64,000 nucleotides of DNA from Leucaena leucocephala (GCA_037074615.1 CM073535.1:13183001-13247000), one strand, 5' to 3'. Numbered from the stretch's first letter, positions 33,924-45,813 are shown. Notes: generated by a model from the sequence alone, not told the origin. Translations and numbers: made by a program.

Positions 33924-34009
33924 CATAATGAGTATGCATGTTTAATGTATTATATAATATTAGAGTATACATGTTTAATAGGGTGCAATTGCTGAAGTTG
34001 TGCATTTAA
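33924..34009. other. Patchwork junction DNA
   Basis: Short blocks lie side by side: CATAATGAGTATGCATG and AATGTATTATATAATATTAG (both like R2 LTR), TTTAATAGGGTGCAATT and GCTGAAGTTGTGCATTT (both like the Athila-like LTR). R2 sequence then runs normally. This looks like templated filler from end-joining repair. Confidence 0.65.
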
Positions 34010-34412
34010 TGTATTAAATAATATTAGAGTATGCATAATGAGTCCTACTATGGGAATATACAAGTATTCTACATATATATTCAAAGGAGAAGGCTATAAA
34101 ATTGATATAGCTTTAATCAAGCCTATGAAGTTTTCCCTGGGGTCCTACGACGAAACTATCACCTAAAAATGTTAATAAAAATAGGGTGAGACAAACGTCT
34201 CAGTAACAAGCAATTTTACTTATCATGAATACTAACATGTGTTTGTGAGGTGTCAAGTGGGACATCACAAAATATAATATATAGAAAATAACATATTATC
34301 TTAATAAAATCAAATGGATAACCCACCCAAGTTCCTCTCATCAATACAATCGAACCTCCTTATCCCCACCGACTGAACCCATGGGTTAGTAATAACTATC
34401 ATATGACTGGCC
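34010..34412 (-). repeat. Duplicate of the R2 LTR-I segment 19890-20299
   Basis: This repeats, with substitutions, the R2 DNA left of the Athila-like insertion, up to the same ...ATGACTGG. R2 then continues (CCACTCAAAAAGC). About 400 bp is therefore present on both sides, far more than a 5-bp target duplication. Confidence 0.8.
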
Positions 34413-35589
34413 ACTCAAAAAGCTAAACAGTTAGTGTTATGGATCGGCTAAAATCTACATAGCACATGACCGGACCATAAGGTAATTCATCGTCGATAAA
34501 CAGGTGGGGGTGTCGCAACCCCTCGATAAACAGGTGGGCCAAATCTCTTAGTAAATATGTGAAACAAAAGCCAACCATTGAGTTCCAATGAAGGTTATAC
34601 CACATGGTAGAGATACAACTCCGTCATCACCAATCCACAAAGCATAATTCTCAAGACAACCATATTAATCAAAATCTCAATAGTTTGATAAATATCACAA
34701 AAGGGTTTTTCTTAACATAATAACTTTATTCAAATTACAATCTCAAGATATAACAAGTTTCTAATCTCAATTCAAACTTTCTAAATTAAACTTTAAGTCC
34801 CACAAGACTATTTTCAATAAAAATCATCAATCAAGTGTTTTCAATACAATCATATCAACATCAATTGATTTATATATATCAAATCACTCACAAACATCAT
34901 ATTAGTATACATAAAGAGTAAAAAGTGGTTACCTCTCGCCAAAGCTAGGAATAATTGCCACGGGTCTAGTGACCCTATGTACAATAATGTCAATCATAAA
35001 CAATATGGCGCTTTAAAAAAATTACTCCAAAATCTCAATGATAGTATGATGGGAGTGGAGAAAAACTAGATGATAATAGGCATTAAGGACTAGGCTTTTT
35101 GTGCTTATATATAATTCGTAAGGTTTAAAATTTCAATCTTATCTAATATGATCTTATTATTTTTTAGTATTATTATTATCTTCCTCAAAATCCTAGCAGA
35201 TATAGTAATTTTAAATGTAAATCATATTTTTCTTTATATATTTATACTATATTATCATTATAGTATAAATACATATATTATTATATGTATATTTAATCAA
35301 ATGTATATGTATATTATTATAGATATATTCCATGTATCTACCAATATCTTATATCATCAATCATTTAAGATAATCATTGATTATGTATTAACCCTTAAAC
35401 CCATATAATTTCTTTAAACCTTTAAAATAAAATTCCCAATAATTCATAATTTAATTTTTTTTCTTATTTTCTTAATTTCATATATTTATAAACTTTAAAC
35501 AATATGTTTAATATAATGTAAACCTTAAGTTATGGATAAATAATATCTTAATTGTGTTTAAATATAAGAATAAAAATTAAGATGTTACA
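34413..35589 (-). repeat. R2 LTR-I, second part
   Basis: Continues the R2 LTR to its element-strand start: the minus strand from 35589 reads TGTAACATCTTAATTTTTATTC. It matches 50020-51164 and 47940-48978. ORFs inside it (for example 35148-35408) are low-complexity chance frames. Confidence 0.8.
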
Positions 35590-35605
35590 ACTCTCCCCGC
35601 CTTTT
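35590..35605 (-). other. R2 polypurine tract 1
   Basis: On the element strand AAAAGGCGGGGAGAGT immediately precedes the LTR start TGTAACATC. Confidence 0.75.
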
Positions 35606-36297
35606 AAGAATTTTATTCCCAAAATTCACATACTATAAAATTTCCTTTTATTTTCTAAGGGTTTATAAATATCAAACTTGACCTTTTACTATACTAGCTA
35701 AGTCACTAGTTAGATTCTATTCATTACTATGACTTGCATATAGTGTGATTTATTATCGTATAATATTTTTTTAGTTATATATAGATTGATGAGAGGCTCT
35801 AAAAAATTTAAAAAGCAAAGGACTGAATATGCATGGCATACACCGATAGAGAAATAATAAAACAATAAATAAAATAAGGATTTTAACAACACGTTAGTTA
35901 TTTCCTGTAAATCGTAGTGAATCATCTTGTGCATAAAAATCTATAGCAATTCTAACTTCTTTTGGTCGCATTTTTTTTAAAAATAAATTCACATAAAATG
36001 GGTATAATATATTTTTTCTAAATGTCAAACAGAAAATAAAATTTATAGAAAATATCATTCGATTCCCAATACCACAAAATATAAAAAGGAATAATGAAGG
36101 CAATTTTGTTTAATGATTCTTAATTTTACACCATTTCTCCCCTCAAAAGGATGAAACACACCATATTAGCTAAGTATTATGTTATAGAAAATTTATAAAC
36201 TAACAATGAAGGATATGTATGAATAATATATATTGCTGCTACTATGCAATACAACATAAATCAGAAAATAAGCAAACAAGGGAGATCTAGAAACTAT
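35606..36297 (-). other. R2 internal region 1
   Basis: About 0.69 kb, AT-rich and non-coding, matching internal region 2 over a large part (for example GTAAATCGTAGTGAATCATC). It includes about 0.29 kb absent from the second copy. No gag or pol similarity was seen. Confidence 0.65.
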
Positions 36298-36309
36298 GCT
36301 CATATGATA
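36298..36309 (-). other. R2 PBS remnant
   Basis: Plus-strand GCTCATATGATA occupies the place of GCTCTGATGCCA in the second copy, three bases from the LTR end. It is a decayed Met-tRNA site. Confidence 0.5.
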
Positions 36310-36312
36310 AGT

Positions 36313-36628
36313 TGTAAAATCAAAATATAAATACTATTAATTATTTGGACCTATTTTGTACACAATATAAATAAAAAATAATATTATGAATGAATTTGGT
36401 TTATTTTAAAAATGTTAACTATAGTATAAAAGAGTTTTACTAAAATCGAAAAGAAAGCCTTATAAAAGATTTTTCTTAAAATCCAAATAATATATTATAT
36501 AATATTAGAGTATGCATAATGAGCCTTACTATGACAATATACAAGTATTTTACACATACATTCAAAAGAGAAGGCTATACACTTGATATAGATTTAATCA
36601 AGCCTCCAAAGTTTTCTCTAAGGTCCTA
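36313..36628 (-). repeat. R2 LTR-II, first part
   Basis: Starts TGTAAAATCAAAATATAAATAC and runs parallel to 19712 onward and 49429 onward. It is interrupted at 36629 by an R1 LTR, inside the GGTCCTA motif. Confidence 0.75.
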
Positions 36629-39600
36629 TGTCACATCCTAATTTTCCCTATATGTATAATACTGATAGTGGGAAGAGGTTTGGAAATAATTGTGATGATG
36701 AATAGAAAGGGAAAATAATGATTAGACAAAAGTATAAAGATGAGGGACTAAAATGAAAAGTTTAAAAGTTCTATGGTGCAAAGTATAATTTTCAAAGTTC
36801 AATGGCAAAATGGTAATTATTGAAAGTGGAGCTGAAAAATGTCTAAAAATACCCAGAATCATATTAGTCCTAAATTTTTCTAGTAAATAGAAAAAAATTA
36901 TTCTAATTAGTTTGACACAACACAGAATTTTGATTTGAGGTCCCAAAAAATTTATATTAATTTCTTAAGAAAGGGAAATTAATACAGTATCCTCTAGACC
37001 TCATAATCAAATAAAATTTGGTAGTAAATTCCTATAATTAATATAAGAATTTATGAAACTAATAGAGCTCAAAAAGGAGTTATGTAGAATTTATTATAGA
37101 ATTTACAGTAAATTAAAACACTCGATAAATATGTTTCAGAGGAATTTCTCAAGAGTTTAGCCCATGAAGTTAGTGGACCATGTAGAGGGCCCAAAATGGC
37201 ATCTTATAAACCCAATAATATTTTTAGATAAGTATGTGGGCCATGGCTAATAAAGACCGGGAATAATATAAAATTACAAAAATGCCACTCAGTATGCCAA
37301 TGTGTTGTGTCAATGAGCCAGAGATAAATGAAGGGTATTTTGGTCATTTGACCAAGGTCAGGGAATACTTTGATGAGTTGTGGAAAGACGATAATGCCGT
37401 TGAGAAATTAAAGTGAAATTTAACACTGATAAAGGGTCTTGAAGAAATGTAGGGAATTTTTATCAGGACTTCTGGGTCTCAAAAAATTATAAAACTTTGC
37501 AAGGGAGTTATTTTATATTAGAATAAATTTATAAAAATGTTAGAACCATTTAAATAGGTGTCTAGTATTTATTTCAAAATTAATATATTTTAAAGATATC
37601 AGTATAAGGAAAGTTCTTTGAGATTTGTGCCAATTAGCTATTGGTCCCAAGGAAGGCCTAGGGTAGTCCAAAATTTTGTCCTAGGGCAGACCAATAAGTC
37701 TCAAAAGTTGTCTTGGATCCCAAGTCCAATAATGAATAATTTATGAATTTTTGAGAAATAAAAGAAAAGGAATAAAGTGAAAATTAGGGTTTGCACATGG
37801 TGGGACCCACACACCCTCACACATTGCATCTAAGACAAGGGGGAGGAGAATATTTTTGTCATGTGATCTTATCTCAAGTTGGCTTGGTGGGCAAGTTTAA
37901 TGTAAGAGCGATTATGAGCCATTAGATCAAATAGTGCACAAAGTGATATTAGCCATTAATTTTCCATGAGATTTTTCTATAAATACCCCTACTATTTCTG
38001 CTCAAAACCGTGGCATGAGAACCCTTGGGAAGGCTATGTCAAAATGGAAACTTAAGCTAAGATAAAGAATATTCAAGGTACAAAAGTTCAAGCTAGCTAG
38101 AGATTAAGGTAAGTGATCTATCCGGCATTGTTTTCCTTTGATTTGGGAGTTTGGACTTAGGGTTTTTATGGAAGAAATTTGAGTTTTCTCTAAGGTTTAT
38201 ATGATGTCCAAAACCTTAGATGAAAGGAGAAAGAAGAAATTAAAGTTAGAGATATGTGATTGAAGCTTAAACAAGCTAGTTAGGTGATTGGTTGTTTAAT
38301 CAAGTTGATATTCTTGATTTTGCCATGATTGAACAATTTCGGTCTACACTGTTCATAATAGAAGGAGATGGATTTTCAATGATCTAATGCTTCTATTGAA
38401 TTCATATGATGATTTTGTGTAGGATTGGATAGGTTTTGAACCTTAGAAGCATTGGAATTCCAAGCTGTAGTTTTAAAGTTCTTCTATATTACTGTTCACT
38501 CGCATGAATAGTGATTTTAATTTCATGATTTTGATGATTCTAATGGTTTTAAATTGAAAAGTTGTGTGGGATAAAGTAGAGAAACAAGTATGGGAAGCAT
38601 TGGAATCAATATGAGAATTTTAAGAAGAATTATGTATGTTTTTCAAATCTATCCAGAACAGTGCATAGGAGCTAGAATTTCATGATTCTAAGCTCATAAA
38701 TAGATTCAAAAGATGAAATTATGTAGGGTAAAGTCAAGATATCAATTGGTTCAAAGGTCAAGTCAATTAGTAAAGATCAAAGGAAGTTACGTTAGTTAAA
38801 GTGAATTTAATGTTCAAGAGAAAGTTAGATTATAATGGATGGATAATTATGTGATGTTAGGATTTGATTGTGGATTCCAAAGAGGCAGCCACACATCCAA
38901 GAAAAGTAAGAAGAAAGAGGCAAAGTTAAAGTGAAAGAAATCAAGCAAGTGAGGTAGTAAACTTATCCTAAACTTGTATGTATTGAATGTTATGCTTGGT
39001 TGTGCTATGACTTTGTTGAATTGTGTTGCATATGTGCTTATAATTGAAGTTCTATTGATTACTTTGGTCAATTATATTCCATATGTTATATGAAAGCATG
39101 CACATTACACAATGTTAACACTTTCACAAGCAAGTAAAAGTATTTACATTAATGCATGCGTTGTTTAGTATTGTTTGCTACTGAGATTTCCCTAAAAATC
39201 TCAACCCTCCATATAATCCCAATCCCAATAGGTTTATTAATGATGAAAGAGAATGGAGAAGCATGAAGAGAAGCTAGGAATTGGATAGTATAAATGTTAT
39301 GTGAAGATTTGTTATATCTAATGTTGCTATATGACCAATATAAGTAGTGATGATCATGATATAATGAAAAATAGTAAATGATGAGATAAATACATGACAT
39401 TTTACAGAGATTTAGTTAACATGTTAAGCTTTATTTTGACACTAAGAACACCTTATTTTGATATCAGTACCAAGAGAACAAATTTTCTAAAGTAAGGGAC
39501 CAGAATATATTTTTAGAATTTTTGACCAAATGGACAATAATCTTTGACGATTAAACTGCATTAATTGACTAAGTATTTGGTTTGGAGATTATTTTTCCCT

Positions 39601-39830
39601 TAAATTTTAATATATTAGCTTTACGTAGCTTTTTAAACCACTTTATTATTTCAATTTTGCTAGAATTAATTATGATTTTTTAAATTTCATCGCCTAATCT
39701 GGAATACCACATGAACAGTAACTCAAAAAGAGTAAAATTCCAGATTTAGCTAATGGACTTCCAAAGTTTTGTAAGTGGTTCTAAATGCTATTGAATGGTC
39801 CCTAAGATATACGAAAGTAAGAATGTTTCA
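36629..39830 (+). mobile_element. R1 solo LTR copy 2
   Basis: 3202 bp from TGTCACATCCTAATTTTCCC to AAGTAAGAATGTTTCA, inserted in R2 LTR-II. The flanks TCCTA (36624-36628) and TTATA (39831-39835) agree at three of five positions, so the duplication is eroded. A TATA box lies at 37978-37987, followed by a conserved GTAAGT donor near 38110. No internal region, PBS or PPT adjoins it. Confidence 0.82.
37978..37987 (+). promoter_or_regulatory. TATA box of R1 LTR copy 2
   Basis: CTATAAATAC, at the same LTR position as in copy 1 and the inverted copy. Confidence 0.6.
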
Positions 39831-39946
39831 TTATAAGAAGAGACTATCATTTAAAAAATATTAATAAAAATAGGTTAAGACAGACGTCTCAATAACCAGC
39901 AATTATACTCATCATGCACACTAACATGTACTCTTGAGGTGTCAAG
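39831..39946 (-). repeat. R2 LTR-II, second part
   Basis: Short R2 stretch (GAGACTATCATTTAAAAAAT ... TTGAGGTGTCAAG) between the R1 LTR and Copia-C. It matches 20040-20150 and 49755-49865. Confidence 0.75.
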
Positions 39947-41815
39947 TGTAAGGAATTGGAAGACACGTAGCGGAAATTAATTTCAAAATTTTTCCATTCC
40001 TTGCCAGGATCTACCGTATGTGTTTAAGTCAAGTGGGAAGAAGTATTACCCTTAGTGTGCCTCAGCGACTTCCATAGCTTTCGATCACGATGTTCACAGC
40101 TTCTCTCTGCGGCTCGTGCTCCCTTTCTGATCACAAGAAGTCGACGACTCAGGTCGGCTTCCTCTACTGGTATCCACACGAACAGCGTTCCAACCACGAA
40201 CGACGTGCTAGCGTCTCTTGTCCCTCCAGGGCTTTCTTAAGAGTTCGTCCTCTCCGTCTCTATTTCGGCAGTTTCTTATCTGCAAACATTTTACAGAGTC
40301 CCCTTCGGCCTTTCTATGTTCTATATGTTTCTCTGTGCAAAACGCAGCTCCTAAAATCAGATATATAGGATGCTATGCGTTTTTCTCTGTCAACCGAATT
40401 GGATTTTGGAGTTAATCTTATATTAATTCCAAAATTAATACAATATCATATATTGTATAATTTTATAAGAAACTAATTAAATAAATAATATTAAATCCGT
40501 CCCACAGATTTAATTACCTATTTATTTAACTTTAAATAAAGATGAGACTGAACTATATTTGATTTATTCTCATAAAACAAATTTGAGATATCCTATCAAT
40601 TTGAATTTCAAATTCAAACATGATAGGGATTTAATTTATCCTTAAAATTAAATCTTATAAATATCTCTTATATGAGATATCCTATCAATTTGAATTTCGA
40701 ATTCAAACGTGATAGAGATTTAATTTATCCTTATAAATTAAATCTTATAAATATCTCTTATATGAGATATCCTATCAATTTGAATTTCGAATTCAAACGT
40801 GATAGGGATTTAATTTATCCTTATAAATTAAATCTCATATATCTCATATATATAATATATATATACGAATTTATATATATACGAATATAAATATAAATAA
40901 ATATATATACATTCACCTGGATCATTCATTGAATCTGGACATGTCTTAGATTCAATGAATCTGGACATCATAGCTCGTGTTGGGCTATTTTGTGTGCGAC
41001 CCTGTAGGCCCATATGAAGTTGGCAGTGGGCCATTTGCTATACTAGCCCACAAGTCGCAAGCGGTCTCTAGCAAGACATAACAACTACCTAAATCATATG
41101 AGGATCGATAAACGATGTAACCTTTTATACAACCATATCATGTCCCTTCTGTCACGCGATATTTTGGTCATGGATGAGGCATGGATAATGTCATCCTCCT
41201 ATTCCTGACCGTTACTTTCTCGATCCCTGAGTAGTCTGACTATAGAAATGGAACTACCTTTCCATTACAGTATGGCCATACATTTCTCAGACTCACTCAT
41301 CGAGGGGTCCAGTAATATCTCTCTACGAATGTGAGGGACAAATTCCATCTTGACCATTCACATTCCTCCGCATGAAAAACCACTAAGGCCGAACATAGTC
41401 TTTATGATCACTCGGTCAAAAGTGACTTTTGACTAGGTCAAAGCTGAGCATTTTATCATGTAGGAATCCATGATGATCTCAGGTCAAAGGGCGTATTGAC
41501 ATGGTTTGTATATGAGAGAAGCTTATGACGTTACCCATGCAGTTCTCTCATAGCGGGTCGGTCCAGCACCTTGTACTCTTACATGTGCTTATGACTTTGA
41601 TTTATATCTCTATACATCTTCAAAGTCATACTGGTCTTATTTCATCTGTGCTCCCGCATAGATGATCGACCAGGGATATTTAGGATAATATCATGAATTA
41701 TCCAAGGATGATCATCATAGTAAACATGCAAATAATATGATAACTCAATTAATAAATTCATAAATCAATAATGTTCATAAGACAATGATTGGCCCCTAGG
41801 GCACGATTTCCAACA
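39947..41815 (-). repeat. Copia-C 3' LTR
   Basis: 1869 bp; the element strand runs from TGTTGGAAATCGTGCCC (41815) to CCAATTCCTTACA (39947). It contains three 90-bp tandem units at 40585-40848. Confidence 0.92.
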
Positions 41816-41829
41816 ACCTCCCACTTGCA
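41816..41829 (-). other. Copia-C polypurine tract
   Basis: TGCAAGTGGGAGGT on the element strand, directly before the 3' LTR. Confidence 0.85.
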
Positions 41830-44800
41830 CTAGGTACAATCATTAATTTGACTAATTCCCATTGACCTGACATGACGCTCATGCTTTGCCTGCACAAGCG
41901 GCTTTGTTAGAGGATCAGCAATATTATCTTCTCCTGCTACTTTGCATATTTTTATATCACCTCTATCATTGATTTCTCTGATGAGATGAAATCGCCTGAG
42001 TATATGCTTGGTCCTTTGATGTGACCTAGGCTCTTTGGCCTGTGCAATAGCACCGCTATTGTCACAGAGCAAAGTTATTGGATCTGAGATGGTAGGTATC
42101 ACCCCTAGTTCTGTGATGAACTTCCTGATCCAAACGGCTTCCTTAGCTGTATCAGATGCTGCTATATACTCAGCTTCTGTCGCAGAATCTGCTACAGTGC
42201 CCTGCTTAGAGCTCTTCCAGCTTACTGCTCCATTATTGAGGAGGAATATGTATCCAGACTGCGATTTTTGGTCGTCCTGGTCAGTTTGGAAACTCGCATC
42301 TGTGTAACCAGTTACACAGAGCTCATCATCCAATCCACCATAGACCAAGAATAAGTCCTTAGTCCTTCTTAAGTACTTAAGGATATTCTTGACAGCAGTC
42401 CAATGGCCCTCACCAGGGTCCTGTTGGTATCTGCTAGTCATACTTAAGGCAAACGAGACATCCGGTCGAGTACATAACATGGCGTACATGATAGATCCTA
42501 TGGCCAAGGCATATGGAACCTTACTCATGCGACCTCGCTGATCAGATGTACTAGGACACAAATCTTTGCTGAGGTGAGTACCATGAGACATGGGTATGAA
42601 ACCCCTCTTTGATTCGTGCATACTGAACCTATGCAGTATTTTGTCTATGTATATACTCTGACTGAGTCCTAGAAGTCTTTTAGATCTATCTCTATAGATC
42701 CTGATTCCTAGGATGTAGGTGGCTTCACCAGAGTCTTTCATCGAGAAAGACTTTCCTAACCAAGACTTGACAATCTGCAAGGTAGGAATGTCATTCCCAA
42801 TAAGTAGGATGTCATCGACATAGAGTACCAAAAACACAACTGTGCTCCCACTAACCTTCTTGTACACACAAGGTTCATCAATGTTTTGAAGAAATCCAAA
42901 CTCTTTGATTACTTCATCAAAACGATGATTCCAACTCCGAGAGGCTTGCTTTAGTCCATAAATGGACTTTTGAAGCTTGCACACTTTACCAGAGTCCTCG
43001 GAACGCATAAACCCTTCAGGTTGTGTCATGTACACATCCTCAAGGAGCTTTCCATTAAGGAAGGCTGTCTTAACGTCCATCTGCCATATTTCATAGTCAT
43101 AATATGCTGCAATAGCAAAGAGGATTCTGATTGATTTGGCCATTGCTACTGGGGAAAAGGTCTCATCATAGTCCACACCATGAGTTTGAGTAAAACCTTT
43201 TACAACCAGTCGTGCCTTGAAGACATTTACATTGCCATCCATGTCAATTTTCTCTTTGAAAACCCACTTGCACCCGACGGTTTTTACACCTTCAGGCGGG
43301 TCGACTAAGGTCCAAACCTGATTGTCGTACATGGATTGCATCTCAGACTTCATGGCACTAAGCCATTTTTCAGAGTTTGGTCCCACTATAGCTTCTCGAT
43401 AGGTAGTCGGCTCATTATGCTCAATGAGCAACACATCACGACTATCAGAAATCAGAAATCCATATCTCTGAGGCTGAAGTCGTATCCTATTAGATTTACG
43501 TGGACCTTGCGTGACTTGAGGAGTCTCAACAACTTGTTGTGAGTCTTCTCTATTTTCCATCTGCAGTTCTGTGGTGTCTTGTAGCTCTCGAACTTCTTCG
43601 AGTTGTACCTTACTCCCACTGGTTCTTTTAGAGATAAATTCTCGTTCAAGAAAGATACCATTTCTAACAACAAACACTTTGTTATCAGCAGGGTTGTAGA
43701 CGTAATATCCCTTGGTTTCCTTAGGATATCCCACAAAAAGGCACTTTGAGGATTTGGGCGCTAATTTGTCTGAGGCTTGTTGCTTAACATAGACCTCGCA
43801 TCCCCAAATCTTGAGAAAAGACAAACTAGGCGTCCTCCCAGTCCATATCTCATACGGAGTCTTTTCGATTGCCTTAGATGGAACACGATTGAGTGTGAAC
43901 GCAGCTGTCTCTAGGGCATGGCCCCAAAAGGAGGGCGGAAGATCTGTTAGACTCATCATGGATCGAACCATATCTAATAGTATTCGATTCCTCCGTTCAG
44001 AAACGCCATTCCATTGTGGTGTCCCTGGAGGAGTCAATTGTGAGAGTATCCCACAACTCCTAAGATGATCTATGAACTCTTGGCTCAAATATTCACTACC
44101 CCGATCAGATTGAAGGGCTTTAATTGTTTTGCCAAGCTGGTTTTGTACTTCATTTTGAAATATTTTGAATTTTTCAAAAGATTCAGATTTATGTTTCATC
44201 AAATAGATGTACCCATATCTGCTGAAATCATCTATAAATGTTATGAAGTACGAATAACCTCCTCTGGCATTTGTGTTCATCGGTCCACACACATCTGTAT
44301 GTATGAGGCCCAATAAATCAGTGGCCCTCTCATTGTGCCCAGTGAAAGGTGACTTTGTCATCTTTCCTAACAAGCAAGACTCGTAAGTGTCATATGATTC
44401 AAAATCAAATGAGTTTAGAAATCCATCTTGATGGAGTTTGGAAATGCGTTTCTCATTTATGTGGCCCAGACGACAGTGCCAGAGGTATGTGGGATTCAAA
44501 TCGTTTGGTTTGACCCTTTTGGCGGTTATGTTATAGATATTTCCAGGATTGGGTTGTTCCAAATTTAATATGTAATGATCAACATGCAAATCACCATGAG
44601 CATAGAAAACATCATTACGATAAATAGAACATCTACTATTCCCAGCAATGGAAGTGAAACCTTCCTTATCCAAATAAGAAAGTGAAATAATGTTACTACT
44701 TAAAGTAGGAACATAATAGCAATTGTTCAAAACTAACAAAAGACCAGTGGGCAGAACTAATTCATAAGTGCCTACAGCTAACGCAGCAACCCTTGCTCTG

Positions 44801-45015
44801 TTTCCAACTCGTAGGTCAACCTCGCCCTTTTTCAGCTTCCTACTGTCCTTTAGTCCCTGCACATTTGTACAAATGTGAGAACCACATGCAGTATCTAATA
44901 CCCATGAGGTGGAAGTAGAAAGATGAATGTCTATAACATAAATACCTGAAGCGATAGCCCCGCTATCCTTCTTGTTCTTTTTCAGATCTTCGAGGTAGAG
45001 TTTGCAATTCCTCTT
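41830..45015 (-). CDS. Copia-C pol: protease, integrase, RT, RNase H (one long open frame)
   Basis: The frame is open from just after the gag stop (45015); the first ATG is at 44862 (1010 codons). The protease motif LDTACGSHIC lies upstream of that ATG, so the natural product is a gag-pol fusion. Residues from ATG 44862: zinc finger H129, H134, position 160 (Tyr instead of Cys) and C163; integrase D190, D253 and E289 (D,D35E); chromodomain absent; RT D596 (QMDVKTAFLNG) and YVDD 681-684; RNase H YTDASFQTDQ and TEAEYIAAS near the end. It stops with TAG at 41830. All main catalytic residues are present, but the lost zinc-finger Cys (TGC to TAC) would probably disable integrase. In-frame contact with gag is interrupted only by one TGA. 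Confidence 0.93.
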   Translation of the reverse strand, partial: KRNCKLYLEDLKKNKKDSGAIASGIYVIDIHLSTSTSWVLDTACGSHICTNVQGLKDSRKLKKGEVDLRVGNRARVAALAVGTYELVLPTGLLLVLNNCYYVPTLSSNIISLSYLDKEGFTSIAGNSRCSIYRNDVFYAHGDLHVDHYILNLEQPNPGNIYNITAKRVKPNDLNPTYLWHCRLGHINEKRISKLHQDGFLNSFDFESYDTYESCLLGKMTKSPFTGHNERATDLLGLIHTDVCGPMNTNARGGYSYFITFIDDFSRYGYIYLMKHKSESFEKFKIFQNEVQNQLGKTIKALQSDRGSEYLSQEFIDHLRSCGILSQLTPPGTPQWNGVSERRNRILLDMVRSMMSLTDLPPSFWGHALETAAFTLNRVPSKAIEKTPYEIWTGRTPSLSFLKIWGCEVYVKQQASDKLAPKSSKCLFVGYPKETKGYYVYNPADNKVFVVRNGIFLEREFISKRTSGSKVQLEEVRELQDTTELQMENREDSQQVVETPQVTQGPRKSNRIRLQPQRYGFLISDSRDVLLIEHNEPTTYREAIVGPNSEKWLSAMKSEMQSMYDNQVWTLVDPPEGVKTVGCKWVFKEKIDMDGNVNVFKARLVVKGFTQTHGVDYDETFSPVAMAKSIRILFAIAAYYDYEIWQMDVKTAFLNGKLLEDVYMTQPEGFMRSEDSGKVCKLQKSIYGLKQASRSWNHRFDEVIKEFGFLQNIDEPCVYKKVSGSTVVFLVLYVDDILLIGNDIPTLQIVKSWLGKSFSMKDSGEATYILGIRIYRDRSKRLLGLSQSIYIDKILHRFSMHESKRGFIPMSHGTHLSKDLCPSTSDQRGRMSKVPYALAIGSIMYAMLCTRPDVSFALSMTSRYQQDPGEGHWTAVKNILKYLRRTKDLFLVYGGLDDELCVTGYTDASFQTDQDDQKSQSGYIFLLNNGAVSWKSSKQGTVADSATEAEYIAASDTAKEAVWIRKFITELGVIPTISDPITLLCDNSGAIAQAKEPRSHQRTKHILRRFHLIREINDRGDIKICKVAGEDNIADPLTKPLVQAKHERHVRSMGISQINDCT

Positions 45016-45813
45016 TCAATGACCTGGTTCATTGCAGAAGAAGTAGACTCCTTCCTTCGGAGGCTTTGCCTTCTTTGGTGCAGGCTTGGTTTCGGGCTTG
45101 CCTGACTCTTTGGTCTTACCTGATGAGCCATGACCCTTCCCCTTGCCTTTGCCTTTCTTTTTCGTACCCTTTCCTTTCTGAACCATCAAAACACTACTGG
45201 GTTTCTTCTTAAGACTCGGCTCAGCAGTTTTAAGCATCCCATGCAGTTCAGAAATAGATTTCTCCATGTTGTTCATGTTGTAGTTCATGACAAACTGGTC
45301 ATAACTTTCCGGGAGTGAGTTCAAGATCAAATCCGTAGCTAACTCCTGGCTCATGGGAAATCCAAGCCTTTCAAGGTGATCAATGTACCCTTTCATCTTT
45401 AAGACATGAGTACTAACTGATGCACCTTCAGCCATCTTGCAGGAATGTAAGGCCTTAGTAGTCTCATACCTCTCTTGCCTTGCCTGTTGCTGGAACATTT
45501 CCTTGAGATGCACAATCATTTCATAAGCCTCCATGTGTTCGAGATCTCTTTGGAGCTCTGGAACCATGGTGGCTAGCATCAAGCATCCCACATCGACAGA
45601 GTCTTCCTTATGCTTCGTGTAAGCATCTATCTGAGCTCTAGGAGTATTGGCGGCTGGCTCCTCAGGAATAGGTTGATCTAGGACATGCGCCTTTCTTTCC
45701 TGCTTGAGAACAATTCTCAAGTTCCTAAACCAGTCAAGAAAGTTTGTCCCATTGAGTTTGTCCTTCTCAAGGACAGATCGCAGCGATAATGTAGCAGTAT
45801 TACTAGTCGTCAT
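45016..45813 (-). CDS. Copia-C gag, open to a TGA in the zinc knuckle
   Basis: 265 codons, closely similar to Copia-A gag (starts MTTSNTATLSLRSVLEKDKL) with the same capsid-like segment and lysine-rich tail. It ends YFFCNEPGH plus TGA, then KRNC in frame. Compared with Copia-A the first zinc-knuckle Cys is Tyr, so the finger is damaged twice. The stop is at exactly the codon where Copia-A has TAG; the surrounding CX2CX4HX4C motif suggests a sense codon, probably Trp (TGG), before mutation. Gag would assemble the particle; readthrough would be needed for any gag-pol. Confidence 0.9.
   Translation of the reverse strand: MTTSNTATLSLRSVLEKDKLNGTNFLDWFRNLRIVLKQERKAHVLDQPIPEEPAANTPRAQIDAYTKHKEDSVDVGCLMLATMVPELQRDLEHMEAYEMIVHLKEMFQQQARQERYETTKALHSCKMAEGASVSTHVLKMKGYIDHLERLGFPMSQELATDLILNSLPESYDQFVMNYNMNNMEKSISELHGMLKTAEPSLKKKPSSVLMVQKGKGTKKKGKGKGKGHGSSGKTKESGKPETKPAPKKAKPPKEGVYFFCNEPGH

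Noticed and set aside
35148..35408. 86-codon hydrophobic ORF that could pass as a membrane protein
   Set aside because: It is AT-rich low-complexity sequence inside R2 LTR-I and is not open in the other R2 LTRs.
42035..44316. Plus-strand ORFs of 68-90 codons opposite Copia-C pol, and their equivalents opposite Copia-A
   Set aside because: They are antisense shadows of a well-identified pol frame.
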